DNA of 63,258 nt from CAZWSX01 sp964636985 (GTDB lineage: Bacteria > Planctomycetota > Planctomycetia > Pirellulales > Pirellulaceae): NCBI GenBank assembly GCA_964636985.1, contig CAZWSX010000032.1, positions 1-63,258 on the forward strand. Reading direction: 5' to 3'. Position 1 is the stretch's first letter, and each line of letters begins with the position of its first letter. Below are positions 40,368-49,749 of this stretch, piece by piece. The translations under genes and the position numbers were made by a program. The notes below the pieces were generated by a model. It worked only from the letters and a program-made list of their open reading frames with translations. It ran no database searches and was not told the origin of the DNA.

Positions 40368-40554
40368 GTGGGCTCTCTTCCGTCCCCGTTTGCACACATT
40401 GGGTGTCCCTGTAATTTCTCGGTTACGGGCGCACTGGCTTACTTTCAGCCCGCCGGAGGGGCTGATATCCTGTGAAGTTGCATTTAGACTTGTTTAGACA
40501 AGTCGCGAGCTGGCTTTTGTCGTCCACGTTTCTTCTCATTTTGACCGACCAACA

Positions 40555-41844
40555 ATGCGCAACGTGATCAGCCTCGTGTTAGGGGGAGGCCGTGGTACGC
40601 GGCTCTTCCCGTTAACCAAATTTCGTTCCAAGCCAGCGGTGCCGTTGGCCGGAAAGTATCGGCTGATCGATATTCCGCTGTCGAACTGCATTAACGCCGG
40701 GCTCAACCGGATCTACGTTCTCACCCAGTTCCTCTCAGTGAGCTTGCATCGCCACATCCGGCAGACCTATCGGTTCGACCACTTCTCGGGCGGCTTCGTC
40801 GAGATCCTGGCCGCCCAGCAAACAATGGATGGCGGCACCGATTGGTACGAAGGAACGGCCGACGCCGTCCGCAAACACATCCGCTATTTGCAACAACCCG
40901 GCATCGATTATGTGTTGATCCTCTCAGGCGATCAGCTGTACCACATGGATTTTCATCAGATGATTGAAAATCATCGCCAGTCGGGCGCAGATGCCACGAT
41001 CGCGGCGATTCCTGTTCATCGCAAAGACGCCAGCGCGCTGGGGATCATGCGCGTGAACGAATCGGGACGAGTGGAAGGCTTTTTGGAAAAGCCGAAGACC
41101 GATCGCGAAATCGATCTCGTCAAGATGAATCCATCCTGGATTGACGCCCGCGGCATTAAGTCCGAAGGGCGAGAACTCCTCGCCAGCATGGGCATTTACG
41201 TCTTCAACCGCGATACGCTGGTCGAGTTGCTGGAGAAGACCGAATACCAAGACTTCGGTAAGGAAGTCTTTCCGGCATCGGTGCGAGCCAAGAAGGTTCT
41301 GGTTCATCTCTTCGACGGCTACTGGGAAGATATCGGGACGATCAAGGCATTCTTCGAAGCGAACTTGAGTCTTGCGCAATCAACGGCGCCGTTCGACCTG
41401 TCTTCTCCCATGGCCCCCGTTTTCTCGCGGCCGCGGTTTTTGCCGCCGACGTTGCTCGAAGGGGCCACCGTCTCCCGAAGCTTGATCGCCGACGGCTGCC
41501 GAGTGGGGCGAGGCGCGGTGATCGAGAATAGCGTCATCGGCTTGCGGTGCATCATCGGCGAGGGCGTTACGATCCGAAACACCGTCATCATGGGTGCCGA
41601 CGAGTACGAACGCCCAACTGAACTCAAGCGGAATGGCGAAATCAATCGGCCACCGCTGGGCATCGGCGCTGGCTCCCACATCGACGGCGCGATTCTCGAC
41701 AAGAACTGTCGCATCGGACGGAACGTCCGAATTGTTAACGACCACAAAATCGAAAATCGCGGCACCGACGAAGCATGCGTTATTCGCGACGGTGTGGCAT
41801 GCGTAGTAAAGGACGGTATCGTTCCTGACGGATACGTCCTGTAA
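40555..41844 (+). CDS. glgC: Glucose-1-phosphate adenylyltransferase
   Basis: GlgC makes ADP-glucose from glucose-1-phosphate and ATP, the committed step of bacterial glycogen synthesis. The 429 residues are of standard length and hold the nucleotide-binding GGGRGTRLFPLT (10-21), SKPAVPLAGKYRLIDIPLSNC, the YEGTADAVR motif, ILSGDQLYHMD, and a C-terminal left-handed beta-helix ending in GIVPDGYVL. It is followed by hemG after 35 bp on the same strand, suggesting co-transcription despite unrelated functions. No other glycogen gene lies nearby. Confidence 0.96.
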   Translation: MRNVISLVLGGGRGTRLFPLTKFRSKPAVPLAGKYRLIDIPLSNCINAGLNRIYVLTQFLSVSLHRHIRQTYRFDHFSGGFVEILAAQQTMDGGTDWYEGTADAVRKHIRYLQQPGIDYVLILSGDQLYHMDFHQMIENHRQSGADATIAAIPVHRKDASALGIMRVNESGRVEGFLEKPKTDREIDLVKMNPSWIDARGIKSEGRELLASMGIYVFNRDTLVELLEKTEYQDFGKEVFPASVRAKKVLVHLFDGYWEDIGTIKAFFEANLSLAQSTAPFDLSSPMAPVFSRPRFLPPTLLEGATVSRSLIADGCRVGRGAVIENSVIGLRCIIGEGVTIRNTVIMGADEYERPTELKRNGEINRPPLGIGAGSHIDGAILDKNCRIGRNVRIVNDHKIENRGTDEACVIRDGVACVVKDGIVPDGYVL

Positions 41845-41879
41845 TCGCTGCGATTTCGAAAAGACCCTACCAGAACATC

Positions 41880-43337
41880 ATGCCCCCTCGACGAATTGCG
41901 ATCATCGGCGGAGGTGTCACGGGGCTGGCTGCCGCGCACCGCATTCTGGAACTGGCCCCGGAAAGTCAGGTAACTCTCTACGAAGCCTCCTCACGCTGGG
42001 GAGGCATTCTCGGCACCAGTTACGACGGCGATTGGCTCATCGAGCAGTCGGCCGATATGTTCACCACCCGCGAGCCGTGGGCCATCGACCTTTGTCGGCG
42101 GCTGGCGATCGATAGCGAACTGATCTCGACGAACAAAGACAACCGCCGTGCCCTGGTAGTCCGCGGCGGTCGGCTCTATCCGGTGCCCGACGGATTCATG
42201 CTCCTTTCGCCATCGAAGATTTATCCCCTGATGATGACGCCGCTTCTGTCATGGAGCGGCAAGCTGCGGATGGCGTCGGAAGTGTTCGTTCGCGCGCGAA
42301 CGAACAAAGAAGACGAAAGCCTGGCCGCCTTCACGCGTCGGCGACTAGGGAACGAAGCCTTCGATCACTTGGTCCAGCCGCTAGTAGGCGGGATCTACAC
42401 GGCCGATCCCGAAAAGCTGAGCATGAAGGCGACCCTCAGCCAATTCGTCGAACAAGAACGCAAATACGGCGGGCTCATCCGGGCGATGTGGCAAACATCT
42501 CGCAGTCGCCCGAAAAAGGAAACAAAACCGGCCGAAAGCGGCGCTCGTTACGGGGCCTTTGTCGCACCAAAGCGCGGAATGCAAAGCCTCGTCGATACCC
42601 TGGTCGCCAAATTGCCTGATGCGTGGAAGCGGCTCGATTCGCCCATCGCCGATGTTCAGAGGTCGCAGGACGGAACATGGCGCATTTCCATCGAGCCCAA
42701 AGTTGGCCAACCGTATATAGATGAGGCCGACGATCTCATCTTCGCCGCGTCTGGGACCAAAGCCACGTTGCTTGCGAACATCTCGCAAGACCTATCGACC
42801 GCAATCACCAAAATCCCGCACGCCGGCGCGAGCGTCGCAATCGTTGGCGTGCGCCGCAATCAGATCAAACATCCGCTGGATGCCTTTGGCGTCGTGGTAC
42901 CAGCGGTCGAAAAACGCGGCGTGATCGCCATCAGCTTTGCCAGCGTGAAGTTCCCCGGCCGCGCTCCAGACGATTCCGTATTGCTACGCGTCTTTGTGGG
43001 CGGCGCTTTGCAGCCCGAGTTGGCCAGACTTCCGGACGACGATTTGCGCAAGTTAGTGCTGACTGAACTCACATCACTGCTCGGATTCTCGGGCGAGCCG
43101 CAACTTTTCCGCATCGTGCGATGGCTCGAAACCATGCCGCAGTACCACGTGGGGCATTTGGACGTCGTTCAAGAAATCCACCGTTTGGCAGAGGCAATTC
43201 CCCACTTCGCCCTGGCAGGCAACGCGTACGACGGCGTCGGCATCCCCTTCTGCATTCACAGCGGAGAACTAGCGGCCGAGCGGGTCTTAGGAATCGCCAG
43301 CAAAACGGATGCCCCTAAAACGGCGGCGACGCCATGA
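41880..43337 (+). CDS. hemG: Protoporphyrinogen/coproporphyrinogen III oxidase (HemG/HemY type)
   Basis: The 485-residue FAD protein belongs to the oxygen-dependent flavin enzymes of late haem synthesis. The dinucleotide-binding site is IAIIGGGVTGLAAAHRI (6-22), followed by the ASSRWGGILGT motif. Further family features are LVQPLVGGIYTADPEKLSMKATLSQF and the closing LAGNAYDGVGIPFCIHSGELAAE. Sequence alone does not decide between oxidation of protoporphyrinogen and of coproporphyrinogen. Its stop overlaps the start of the rRNA methyltransferase by 4 bp (ATGA), indicating translational coupling. Confidence 0.93.
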   Translation: MPPRRIAIIGGGVTGLAAAHRILELAPESQVTLYEASSRWGGILGTSYDGDWLIEQSADMFTTREPWAIDLCRRLAIDSELISTNKDNRRALVVRGGRLYPVPDGFMLLSPSKIYPLMMTPLLSWSGKLRMASEVFVRARTNKEDESLAAFTRRRLGNEAFDHLVQPLVGGIYTADPEKLSMKATLSQFVEQERKYGGLIRAMWQTSRSRPKKETKPAESGARYGAFVAPKRGMQSLVDTLVAKLPDAWKRLDSPIADVQRSQDGTWRISIEPKVGQPYIDEADDLIFAASGTKATLLANISQDLSTAITKIPHAGASVAIVGVRRNQIKHPLDAFGVVVPAVEKRGVIAISFASVKFPGRAPDDSVLLRVFVGGALQPELARLPDDDLRKLVLTELTSLLGFSGEPQLFRIVRWLETMPQYHVGHLDVVQEIHRLAEAIPHFALAGNAYDGVGIPFCIHSGELAAERVLGIASKTDAPKTAATP

Positions 43338-44158
43338 CGCTTGCCATTACCAGTGTTGCAAATCCGCGAGTCAAGCAAGCGCTGCGGCTGCGCGACCGTA
43401 AGGGCCGCGAAGAACAAGGCCGTTTCTTGATCGACGGCGCTCGCGAGCTTGGCATCGCGATACGGCATGGCGTCTCGATTGACGAATTGTTCATTTGCCC
43501 CGAGCAGATTCGTGACGAAGAAACCCGAAGAGTCGTTCGCGACGCCAAACACGTCGCCCGGCGGCAAGAGAGCCAAGTTTATGAAGTAACGCCCCAGGTC
43601 CTAGAGCGACTTGGTTACGGCGATCGCGAGGGCGCGATCACCTGCGTGGCTCGAACGTGGTCGTTGGAACTGGGGCGATTTGCCTTCCTTGATAATCCGT
43701 ACGTTCTCGTCTTGGAAAACGTAGAAAAGCCCGGCAATCTAGGAGCGGTGTTGCGAACGTGCGACGCAGCGGAAGTTGCTGCTTTGTTCGTCTCTGGCGA
43801 AGGGGCCGACCCGTTCAATCCCAATGTAGTCCGCGCCAGCATGGGCGCTTTGTTCACCGTCCCCATCGTCGTGGCTGATTCCGATGCAACGCTCCGGTGG
43901 CTGGTTGAAAATAAATTCGACATCTTCGCGGCGCGCGTGGACGGAGCATCGCTCTACACTGAAGTCGACTATCGTTCTCCGTGCGCGATCGTCTTGGGGA
44001 GCGAATCGCATGGGCTTAGCACGACCTTTCGCGGCCCGGAGTGCAAAGGCATTCGTTTGCCGATGCAGGGCCGGGTCGATAGCCTCAACGTCTCTGTCTC
44101 GGCGGGGATCATCTGCTACGAAGCGTTGCGGCAGCGATCATCGGGCCGGCAGACTTAG
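43334..44158 (+). CDS. TrmH/SpoU family RNA 2'-O-methyltransferase
   Basis: The 274-residue protein has the SPOUT arrangement: an N-terminal substrate-binding part (ITSVANPRVKQALRLRDRKG, about 4-23) and the knotted catalytic domain with LVLENVEKPGNLGAVLRTCD, IVLGSESHGLS and LPMQGRVDSLNVSVSAGIICYEAL, the three SAM-binding motifs. Members methylate rRNA or tRNA riboses; the exact nucleotide is not readable. Translation probably couples to hemG through the 4-bp overlap. The 3' end overlaps the convergent SGNH hydrolase gene by 21 bp. Confidence 0.92.
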   Translation: MTLAITSVANPRVKQALRLRDRKGREEQGRFLIDGARELGIAIRHGVSIDELFICPEQIRDEETRRVVRDAKHVARRQESQVYEVTPQVLERLGYGDREGAITCVARTWSLELGRFAFLDNPYVLVLENVEKPGNLGAVLRTCDAAEVAALFVSGEGADPFNPNVVRASMGALFTVPIVVADSDATLRWLVENKFDIFAARVDGASLYTEVDYRSPCAIVLGSESHGLSTTFRGPECKGIRLPMQGRVDSLNVSVSAGIICYEALRQRSSGRQT

Positions 44159-44866
44159 CAGCCGTTCCATCTCCGGACGCAGCCGGGCGTTCCAAGTGGC
44201 GTAGCCTTCTGGGCTCAGATGGAGCTTGTCCGTGTCGTACAGAGCGGGGTTTGGCTGGGCGTTCGGTCCAAGCAGCGGCGATGCCACGTCGCACACGACG
44301 GACTTGATTTTGCCGGAGCGAGATTGCAGCAACCTGGCCACCAGATCATTCGCTTCGCGCTGCTGCGGCAATAAACGCCACCGGCTTTCGCAAGGCTTGA
44401 TCGGCAGCCAGACAAACGCCGGCGGCGGGTTCATCGTTTCCATCTGATCGAGAAACGCCGCCACGTCGTCGTGAACTTGCTGCGGCGACTTGCCGTCTTT
44501 GATGTCGTTGTCGCCGGCGTAGAAGACGATCACTTTAGGTTGAAACGGCCGCACCAACCGATCGAAGTAGCGAACCGAGTCCGCCACGTGCGACCCGCCG
44601 AAGCCATGGTTGATGGTCGCGATGCCATCAAACGACTCGGAGAGTTTCCACAGCCGGATCGTCGAGCTTCCTATAAAGAGGACGCTTCCCGGTTGCGGGT
44701 TCTGTGCGCGCGTTTTGGCCTCCAGCTTCGCAATGTCGGTTTCCCATCGCGCTGGACCTTCAGGCTGCGCACTGCCCGGTTCCTTCTGCCTTCCTATGAG
44801 GCCGATCGGAACAAACAAACAGGCAAGGAGCAAAACGAGAGCGAGAAACGTGCGCGATGCCATCAT
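44138..44866 (-). CDS. Exported SGNH/GDSL hydrolase
   Basis: The 242-residue protein has an N-terminal hydrophobic signal or anchor (FLALVLLLACLFVPIGLIG, about 7-25). The SGNH blocks are FIGSSTIRLW (block I, nucleophile probably Ser68), NHGFGGSHVADS (block II Gly), VIFYAGDNDIKDG-like GDND (block III Asn) and LHLSPEGYATW (block V, Asp/His). Such enzymes remove acyl or acetyl groups from sugars or lipids; here it is probably periplasmic. It overlaps the 3' end of the methyltransferase gene tail to tail. Confidence 0.9.
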   Translation of the reverse strand: MMASRTFLALVLLLACLFVPIGLIGRQKEPGSAQPEGPARWETDIAKLEAKTRAQNPQPGSVLFIGSSTIRLWKLSESFDGIATINHGFGGSHVADSVRYFDRLVRPFQPKVIVFYAGDNDIKDGKSPQQVHDDVAAFLDQMETMNPPPAFVWLPIKPCESRWRLLPQQREANDLVARLLQSRSGKIKSVVCDVASPLLGPNAQPNPALYDTDKLHLSPEGYATWNARLRPEMERLLSLPAR

Positions 44867-44955
44867 CCAACCAGCGTCGAGAGTTGTCGGTTAGTCCAAG
44901 CATGGATCTAACATACTTCAACTCGACCTCCTTCAAAATGACATCCGACACGCCT

Positions 44956-46002
44956 CTATTTTCGCTCCAGTTTCCATACGTCGGGCTGCATATTGTTACC
45001 CGCAACCATCCACAGCGCGTTGTCGTATACATACACGCTGGCGGCATGACGGGGCGCCCAGGGAGTATCCTTCACTTCGGTCCAGTTCACACCGTCGGCC
45101 GAGTGCCACACGTCGCGGCGATTGCCAGGCTTGGTTGAGTAACCTTCCAGCACCCACAGTCGCCCGTCGAATACGGCGACATCGTGATACTGCCGAGGTT
45201 CCCAAGGCGCGGCTGCGGTGTGCTGCGTCCACGACTTTCCGTCGGCGCTCGACCAAACATCGTTGAAGAACTTGCGATCGGGAAGCGTCGGCGTATCGTA
45301 GGTCCCGCCTCCGAGAATCCAGATCCGCCCGTTCATCACCGCGCTACCGCCAATCATTCCGCGCTGTGGCCAGGCCGGTTCCTCTATTTCGACTTTCGTC
45401 CACTCGACACCGTCGGTGGTAGTCCACGCGTCGCGGTAAAAGATTTCTTTCTCGGTAGCCAACTGCGGGATCGTCTGACCGCCGATCACCCAGATCTTGT
45501 CTTGATGGACCACGGTGTAGTGGAGCGCTCTCGGTCCCCAAGGAACAGGCCGGTCGCGATTGACGAAGGTCCAGTCCTTGCCGTTGGCCGAGTTCCAGAC
45601 GTCGAAGTGATAATGCTTCTGGTTCACGTCGCCGCCGACAATCCACATTTTGTCCTTGTAGACGACGTACCCTGCCGTGTGCCGTCCCTCCCAATCGGCG
45701 GTGGCGTCGAAGCTCTGATCGAGAAACGTGTTCGGTTTGATCTGCGACCAGGTGGCGCCGTCGGTCGAGTTCCACACATCGTTGCTGCAAATTCGGGGAA
45801 AGGCCTTTTTGTCGACCGGGTTCCAGCCTCCGATGAACCACATTTTTTTCTGGAAGGTGAGGGCTCCTGCGCCATCGCGGGGAGCAAACGCCGCTTTGGC
45901 CGTGACTTGCTTCCACTGATATTCGGGCGGCTCAGCCAAGACGGGCCCAACGCAAAGGCTGGCGAGAAAGACCAGCGCGGCCCAGCGGGTAACGAAAATC
46001 AT
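44956..46002 (-). CDS. Exported kelch-repeat-like beta-propeller protein
   Basis: The 348-residue protein has a signal peptide (WAALVFLASLCVGPVLAEPP, cut after about residue 23). The rest consists of repeats of about 50-55 residues with a W-S-A/T-DG-x-x-W motif: WNSTDGATWSQI, WNSANGKDWTFV, WTTTDGVEWTKV, WSSADGKSWTQH and WHSADGVNWTEV, each with a GG-containing strand such as MWIVGGDV. This predicts a beta-propeller that acts outside the cytoplasm in binding. A good GGGAG ribosome site lies 6 bases before the ATG. It follows no obvious operon partner; the SGNH gene lies 89 bp downstream on the same strand. Confidence 0.88.
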   Translation of the reverse strand: MIFVTRWAALVFLASLCVGPVLAEPPEYQWKQVTAKAAFAPRDGAGALTFQKKMWFIGGWNPVDKKAFPRICSNDVWNSTDGATWSQIKPNTFLDQSFDATADWEGRHTAGYVVYKDKMWIVGGDVNQKHYHFDVWNSANGKDWTFVNRDRPVPWGPRALHYTVVHQDKIWVIGGQTIPQLATEKEIFYRDAWTTTDGVEWTKVEIEEPAWPQRGMIGGSAVMNGRIWILGGGTYDTPTLPDRKFFNDVWSSADGKSWTQHTAAAPWEPRQYHDVAVFDGRLWVLEGYSTKPGNRRDVWHSADGVNWTEVKDTPWAPRHAASVYVYDNALWMVAGNNMQPDVWKLERK

Positions 46003-46118
46003 GATGCTCTCCCAGGGTGAAGTCGGATCGACGAGTGGACCATCGACGGGCCTACGGTCCGCCCGGGAGAGGTGGTTCCACCGTTCCTAGTGTAAGCGAC
46101 TTACGAAGCCCCGCGGGC

Positions 46119-47603
46119 TCACCAGGAGATAAACGGCGCAGGCATCAAGACCGCATGCTGCTCGAAGGCCGCCCACGCACCGTACCACGACGTGTAGGTC
46201 GAGAGGTAGACAATGAGCGCGTAGAAGAGGAGCACCGGAACCACCGCCAGTCGCGACATCCAGCGGAATAAGAAGAATCGCGGCTTCTCGCGACGTCGTG
46301 CCCGGCCGTAAGCCCAACCCGTTAGCAAACGGGCCGGATAGATGAAAACCATGAATACGAGCGTTGTCACCCAGGCGATCTCACGCAGGGGGAACTCGAT
46401 TTTGAGCAGATACAGCGGGATCGCGAGTGCGAGCGTCACCAGCAGCGAGAACCAAAAGGCAATCGGGGCCCGCTTGAACATTCGCCGCACGTGGAACCAC
46501 TCGAACATCGCGCCCATGCGATTTTCCAGTGTGAAGTGGATTTGCAAAAACGGTAGATAGAGCAAGACTGTCGCCATCAGGATGCTGCCGAAGAGCATCG
46601 TGAGGACGGCGATCCCATCGTTATCGCTGCGACTTCCGGCCACGATGAACAGCGCAGGAAATGCTAGCCACACGGCCGTTCCAAGGAACGCGCGAAGGCC
46701 GAGCCAAAACAATTGGGCCAAGCGCAAGCCAACCACAAAGTCCCACACAGCGTCGCGGGCTTCGACGTACATCGCGACCGGTCCGCGTCGAATGCCGGCC
46801 CAAAGAATCGCTGGCGGAAACCACGAAGTGAGCGGAGCTGGTGCGTACAAATCGTCTGTCAACTTTGGAAACAGATAGGCCAGCAGCGGGCGAACCAGTG
46901 GCCCAACTACCTTGCCACCCACCAGCCACAAGCCAATCTGGAATGGCGCCAACAGCGGCCAGAAAAAGTGCCGCATCTTGCCGCCGCTGTACCAGGCCAG
47001 CAGCGTGTGTCCCACCAGGACCACGGCCAGCACGAAAATACTGCCGCGCCACAATCTGGGTTCGACTCCGCCGGGCGAAATCAGATCGGCGTCGCGGGCC
47101 AGGTCGGCCAAAAACCACAACGGGATCAGCATGATGTAGGTGCCGATCACGATCTCGCCGATCCGCGACCACCGCCGCGCGTCGACGAATCCTTCGCTCA
47201 GCTTGCCGTTGCGTGCGACCCCGGCGCTGCACTCGAGCAAATAGCCGAGGGTCACCAGGTTCAAGATCGGGATCGTCGCAATAACGGCCATCGCGACAAT
47301 GACGGTGAAGATCCCGAACAGGACTTCCCCAAAGCGATAAAACTTGCCGACCAGCCATACCGGCCAACTCTTGGGAACGTAGTCGGCCTCGATCGGGTAA
47401 TCGCTTTCCAGCTGATCCCAAATGGTGGGCGATTCAATGCCCATCGCGAAGGTGGGGCGATGCGGCCGTTGCTCGACGGGTGGCGGTTCGACAGGGGGTG
47501 CCAGCATTGTGGCCCCGCCCGATTCTTCGGCCATCAAATGAGCGTCGATCGGGCCAACTCCCGCCGTTTGAGAAGGATCAGCGTTGGATGGAACTGGATT
47601 CAT
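46119..47603 (-). CDS. Multi-pass membrane protein, DUF4013-like
   Basis: From the ATG at 47603 the protein has 494 residues; the longer frame begins with TTG at 47636. A proline-rich cytoplasmic N-terminus of about 95 residues precedes about eight hydrophobic segments (for instance VLFGIFTVIVAMAVIATIPI and FVLAVVLVGHTLLAWY). The segment ATIPILNLVTLGYLLECSAG followed by VARNGKLSEGF is characteristic of DUF4013-like planctomycete membrane proteins. The function is unknown. The gene is divergent from the DUF1549/DUF1553 gene across 373 bp. Confidence 0.72.
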   Translation of the reverse strand: MNPVPSNADPSQTAGVGPIDAHLMAEESGGATMLAPPVEPPPVEQRPHRPTFAMGIESPTIWDQLESDYPIEADYVPKSWPVWLVGKFYRFGEVLFGIFTVIVAMAVIATIPILNLVTLGYLLECSAGVARNGKLSEGFVDARRWSRIGEIVIGTYIMLIPLWFLADLARDADLISPGGVEPRLWRGSIFVLAVVLVGHTLLAWYSGGKMRHFFWPLLAPFQIGLWLVGGKVVGPLVRPLLAYLFPKLTDDLYAPAPLTSWFPPAILWAGIRRGPVAMYVEARDAVWDFVVGLRLAQLFWLGLRAFLGTAVWLAFPALFIVAGSRSDNDGIAVLTMLFGSILMATVLLYLPFLQIHFTLENRMGAMFEWFHVRRMFKRAPIAFWFSLLVTLALAIPLYLLKIEFPLREIAWVTTLVFMVFIYPARLLTGWAYGRARRREKPRFFLFRWMSRLAVVPVLLFYALIVYLSTYTSWYGAWAAFEQHAVLMPAPFISW

Positions 47604-47976
47604 CACACGTATTCTGGCCGTTCTCTGCCGCCACAAACTCTAGGACCGACCACCTAAGGTTCCTTACCGCCGAACGAATACCTTGGCGAGCGGCACCCCT
47701 TGCGCGCATCTTAGGGGTTCGGTGGCCCGCGAAGGGATTCGGGAGGTCAGGTTGCTGATTTGGTAAAATCGGGAATGACGCGGCGGAAACTTTGCCCCAC
47801 GAACCAAAGTATGATTGACGACGGTAACGAGAGCAGGGCAGCTCGTTCCCGTTAAGATACCGTTGACGAGCGATACGGGTTTCGTCAGTTGATTCAACGA
47901 TTTCGCGACGAAAGCTAGGGACTGCACCCACCCCACTTGGGTGGTTACCGCTCGCCACCACACAGGATTTCACACG
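47604..47976. other. Divergent promoter region
   Basis: This gap separates the DUF4013-like gene (leftward) from the DUF1549/DUF1553 gene (rightward) and must hold both promoters. No convincing -35/-10 pair, operator or small gene was found. An AGGA at 47964-47967, 9 bases before the ATG at 47977, serves as ribosome site for the rightward gene. Confidence 0.5.
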
Positions 47977-49695
47977 ATGTGGGCTCGAAATCTTCTCTTC
48001 GTCGGGTTGTGCCTGGTTGGTCTCACAGCGCTAGGAAATAGCCTGTTCCGGCGAGACCAATTGCAAGTCGTCAAACACCTGCAGCGGCAGGGGAGTCCCC
48101 AACGCCGCGGTGTCCCGCCCACAGAACCCGCCTCACGACGGTCCGACATCTCCGACGTGGTGGGAAAGATCGATGCGGAATTCGCCGCCGCTTGGAATCA
48201 GCACCAAATCGCCGCTCCCAACCAAGCGGATCGCCTTACGTTGGTTCGCCGGCTCTCGCTGGCATTGACCGGGGCAGTTCCGTCGCTGGAAGAAGTCCGG
48301 GCGATCGAGACCTTTCCCGACCATGAGGCGATTCCGCGTTGGACCGCGTATCTGCTCGACGATCCACGCTACTTCGACTACATGGCCGAGCGGTGGGCCC
48401 GCGTCTTTGTCGGCACCGACGACGGCCCATTCATCTTTTTCCGCAGGCGACGCTTTGTTTCTTATCTGTCGGACCATCTGCGACGCGACACCCGCTACGA
48501 CGCATTGGTGCGCGAACTGATCTCCGATCAAGGGTTATGGACCGATTCGCCCGCGGTGAACTACGTCACATCGACGTTCAATCCCGATTCGCAGTTGCCC
48601 GATCCTATTCGGCTGGCCGGCCGAACGTCGCGCGCGTTCCTGGGATTGCGGCTCGACTGCTTGCAGTGCCACGACGACAACCTCAACAAAATGGACCTCG
48701 CCTCCAACGGCGATCGAGTCGAGGGAACCCAACGGCACTTCCACGAACTGGCTTCGTTCTTCGGCCAATCGAAGGGGACTGCTCGCGGGCTCCGCGAGGA
48801 CGCAGAGAAAGCGTACGAATGCACGTTCTTGGGCGATGAGAAGGCGTCCAAAGTTGACCCCAAAGTGCCGTTCGGTGACGAGTACTTTGGCGCCGAGCAT
48901 GTTGGCGACAGGGGAACGCGCCGCGAGAAGCTCGCCAAGTGGATCACCGATCCCAAGAACATGGCTTTCTCGCGAACGACGGTGAATCGCGTTTGGGCGA
49001 TGATGTTCGGCAAACCGTTAGTAGAACCCATCGATGAGATTCCGCTGCGAGGACCGTATCCGCCCGCACTGGAAACGTTGGCGCACGACTTCATCGACCA
49101 CGACTTCGACCTGAAGCGACTCATCCAGGTGATTGCCGAGACCAAGGCCTTCCGCGCTTCCAGCGAGGCCTCCGGCGATGAGCCCGTGGACGACGAGAAA
49201 ATGGAACTTGCCGAAAAGCACTGGGCAGCCTTTCCGATCACCCGCATGCGGCCCGAGCAAGTGGCCGGCAGCGTGATTCAAGCCAGCAGCCTCCGCGCGA
49301 TCGACGGCGATTCGAACATCGTTTGGAAGCTGGTCAAGTTCGGCAATACGAACAACTTCGTAACGCGCTACGGCGACTTGGGCCAAGACGAGTTCACCGA
49401 GCGGGGCGGTACCATCCCACAACGGCTGCTGTTGATGAACGGTGAACTGGTGCAAGAACGGACGAACGAGAACATCGTTCTGAACGCGACCACGCGTTTG
49501 TCGACGCTCACGCAGTCGAACGATCGTGTGATCGAAGCTGCCTACCTGGCGATTCTCACGCGACGCCCTACGCCCGAAGAACATGATCACTTCGTGAAGC
49601 GATTCGAAGGCGTGACCGGACGCGATCGCATGCAGCTCGTTCAAGACTTGTATTGGACGCTATTGAACTCGACCGAGTTTTCGTGGAACCACTAA
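47977..49695 (+). CDS. DUF1549/DUF1553 protein with N-terminal anchor
   Basis: From the ATG at 47977 the protein has 572 residues; a start at 47941 would add 12 residues ahead of a normal signal. A hydrophobic signal/anchor (NLLFVGLCLVGLTALGNSLF) comes first. DUF1549 occupies about 60-270 (RLTLVRRLSLALTGAVPSLEEV; YFDYMAERWARVFVGTDDGP; FLGLRLDCLQCHDDNLNKM, containing a CxxCH haem-like motif). DUF1553 follows from about 310 (REKLAKWITDPKNMAFSRTTVNRVWAMMFG) to the end. The C-x2-C-H motif within DUF1549 is notable because this family is often fused to cytochrome c domains. A DUF1501 gene follows after 54 bp. Confidence 0.92.
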   Translation: MWARNLLFVGLCLVGLTALGNSLFRRDQLQVVKHLQRQGSPQRRGVPPTEPASRRSDISDVVGKIDAEFAAAWNQHQIAAPNQADRLTLVRRLSLALTGAVPSLEEVRAIETFPDHEAIPRWTAYLLDDPRYFDYMAERWARVFVGTDDGPFIFFRRRRFVSYLSDHLRRDTRYDALVRELISDQGLWTDSPAVNYVTSTFNPDSQLPDPIRLAGRTSRAFLGLRLDCLQCHDDNLNKMDLASNGDRVEGTQRHFHELASFFGQSKGTARGLREDAEKAYECTFLGDEKASKVDPKVPFGDEYFGAEHVGDRGTRREKLAKWITDPKNMAFSRTTVNRVWAMMFGKPLVEPIDEIPLRGPYPPALETLAHDFIDHDFDLKRLIQVIAETKAFRASSEASGDEPVDDEKMELAEKHWAAFPITRMRPEQVAGSVIQASSLRAIDGDSNIVWKLVKFGNTNNFVTRYGDLGQDEFTERGGTIPQRLLLMNGELVQERTNENIVLNATTRLSTLTQSNDRVIEAAYLAILTRRPTPEEHDHFVKRFEGVTGRDRMQLVQDLYWTLLNSTEFSWNH

Positions 49696-49737
49696 GACCG
49701 CCGGTCGTTTGAATTCGGATTAGACGAACAGATAGTC

Positions 49738-49741
49738 GGAG
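49738..49741 (+). promoter_or_regulatory. Ribosome site deciding the DUF1501 start
   Basis: GGAG at 49738-49741 is 8 bases from the ATG at 49750 but only 2 bases from an in-frame GTG at 49744. The spacing favours the ATG as the start. Confidence 0.65.
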
Positions 49742-49749
49742 ACGTGCCC

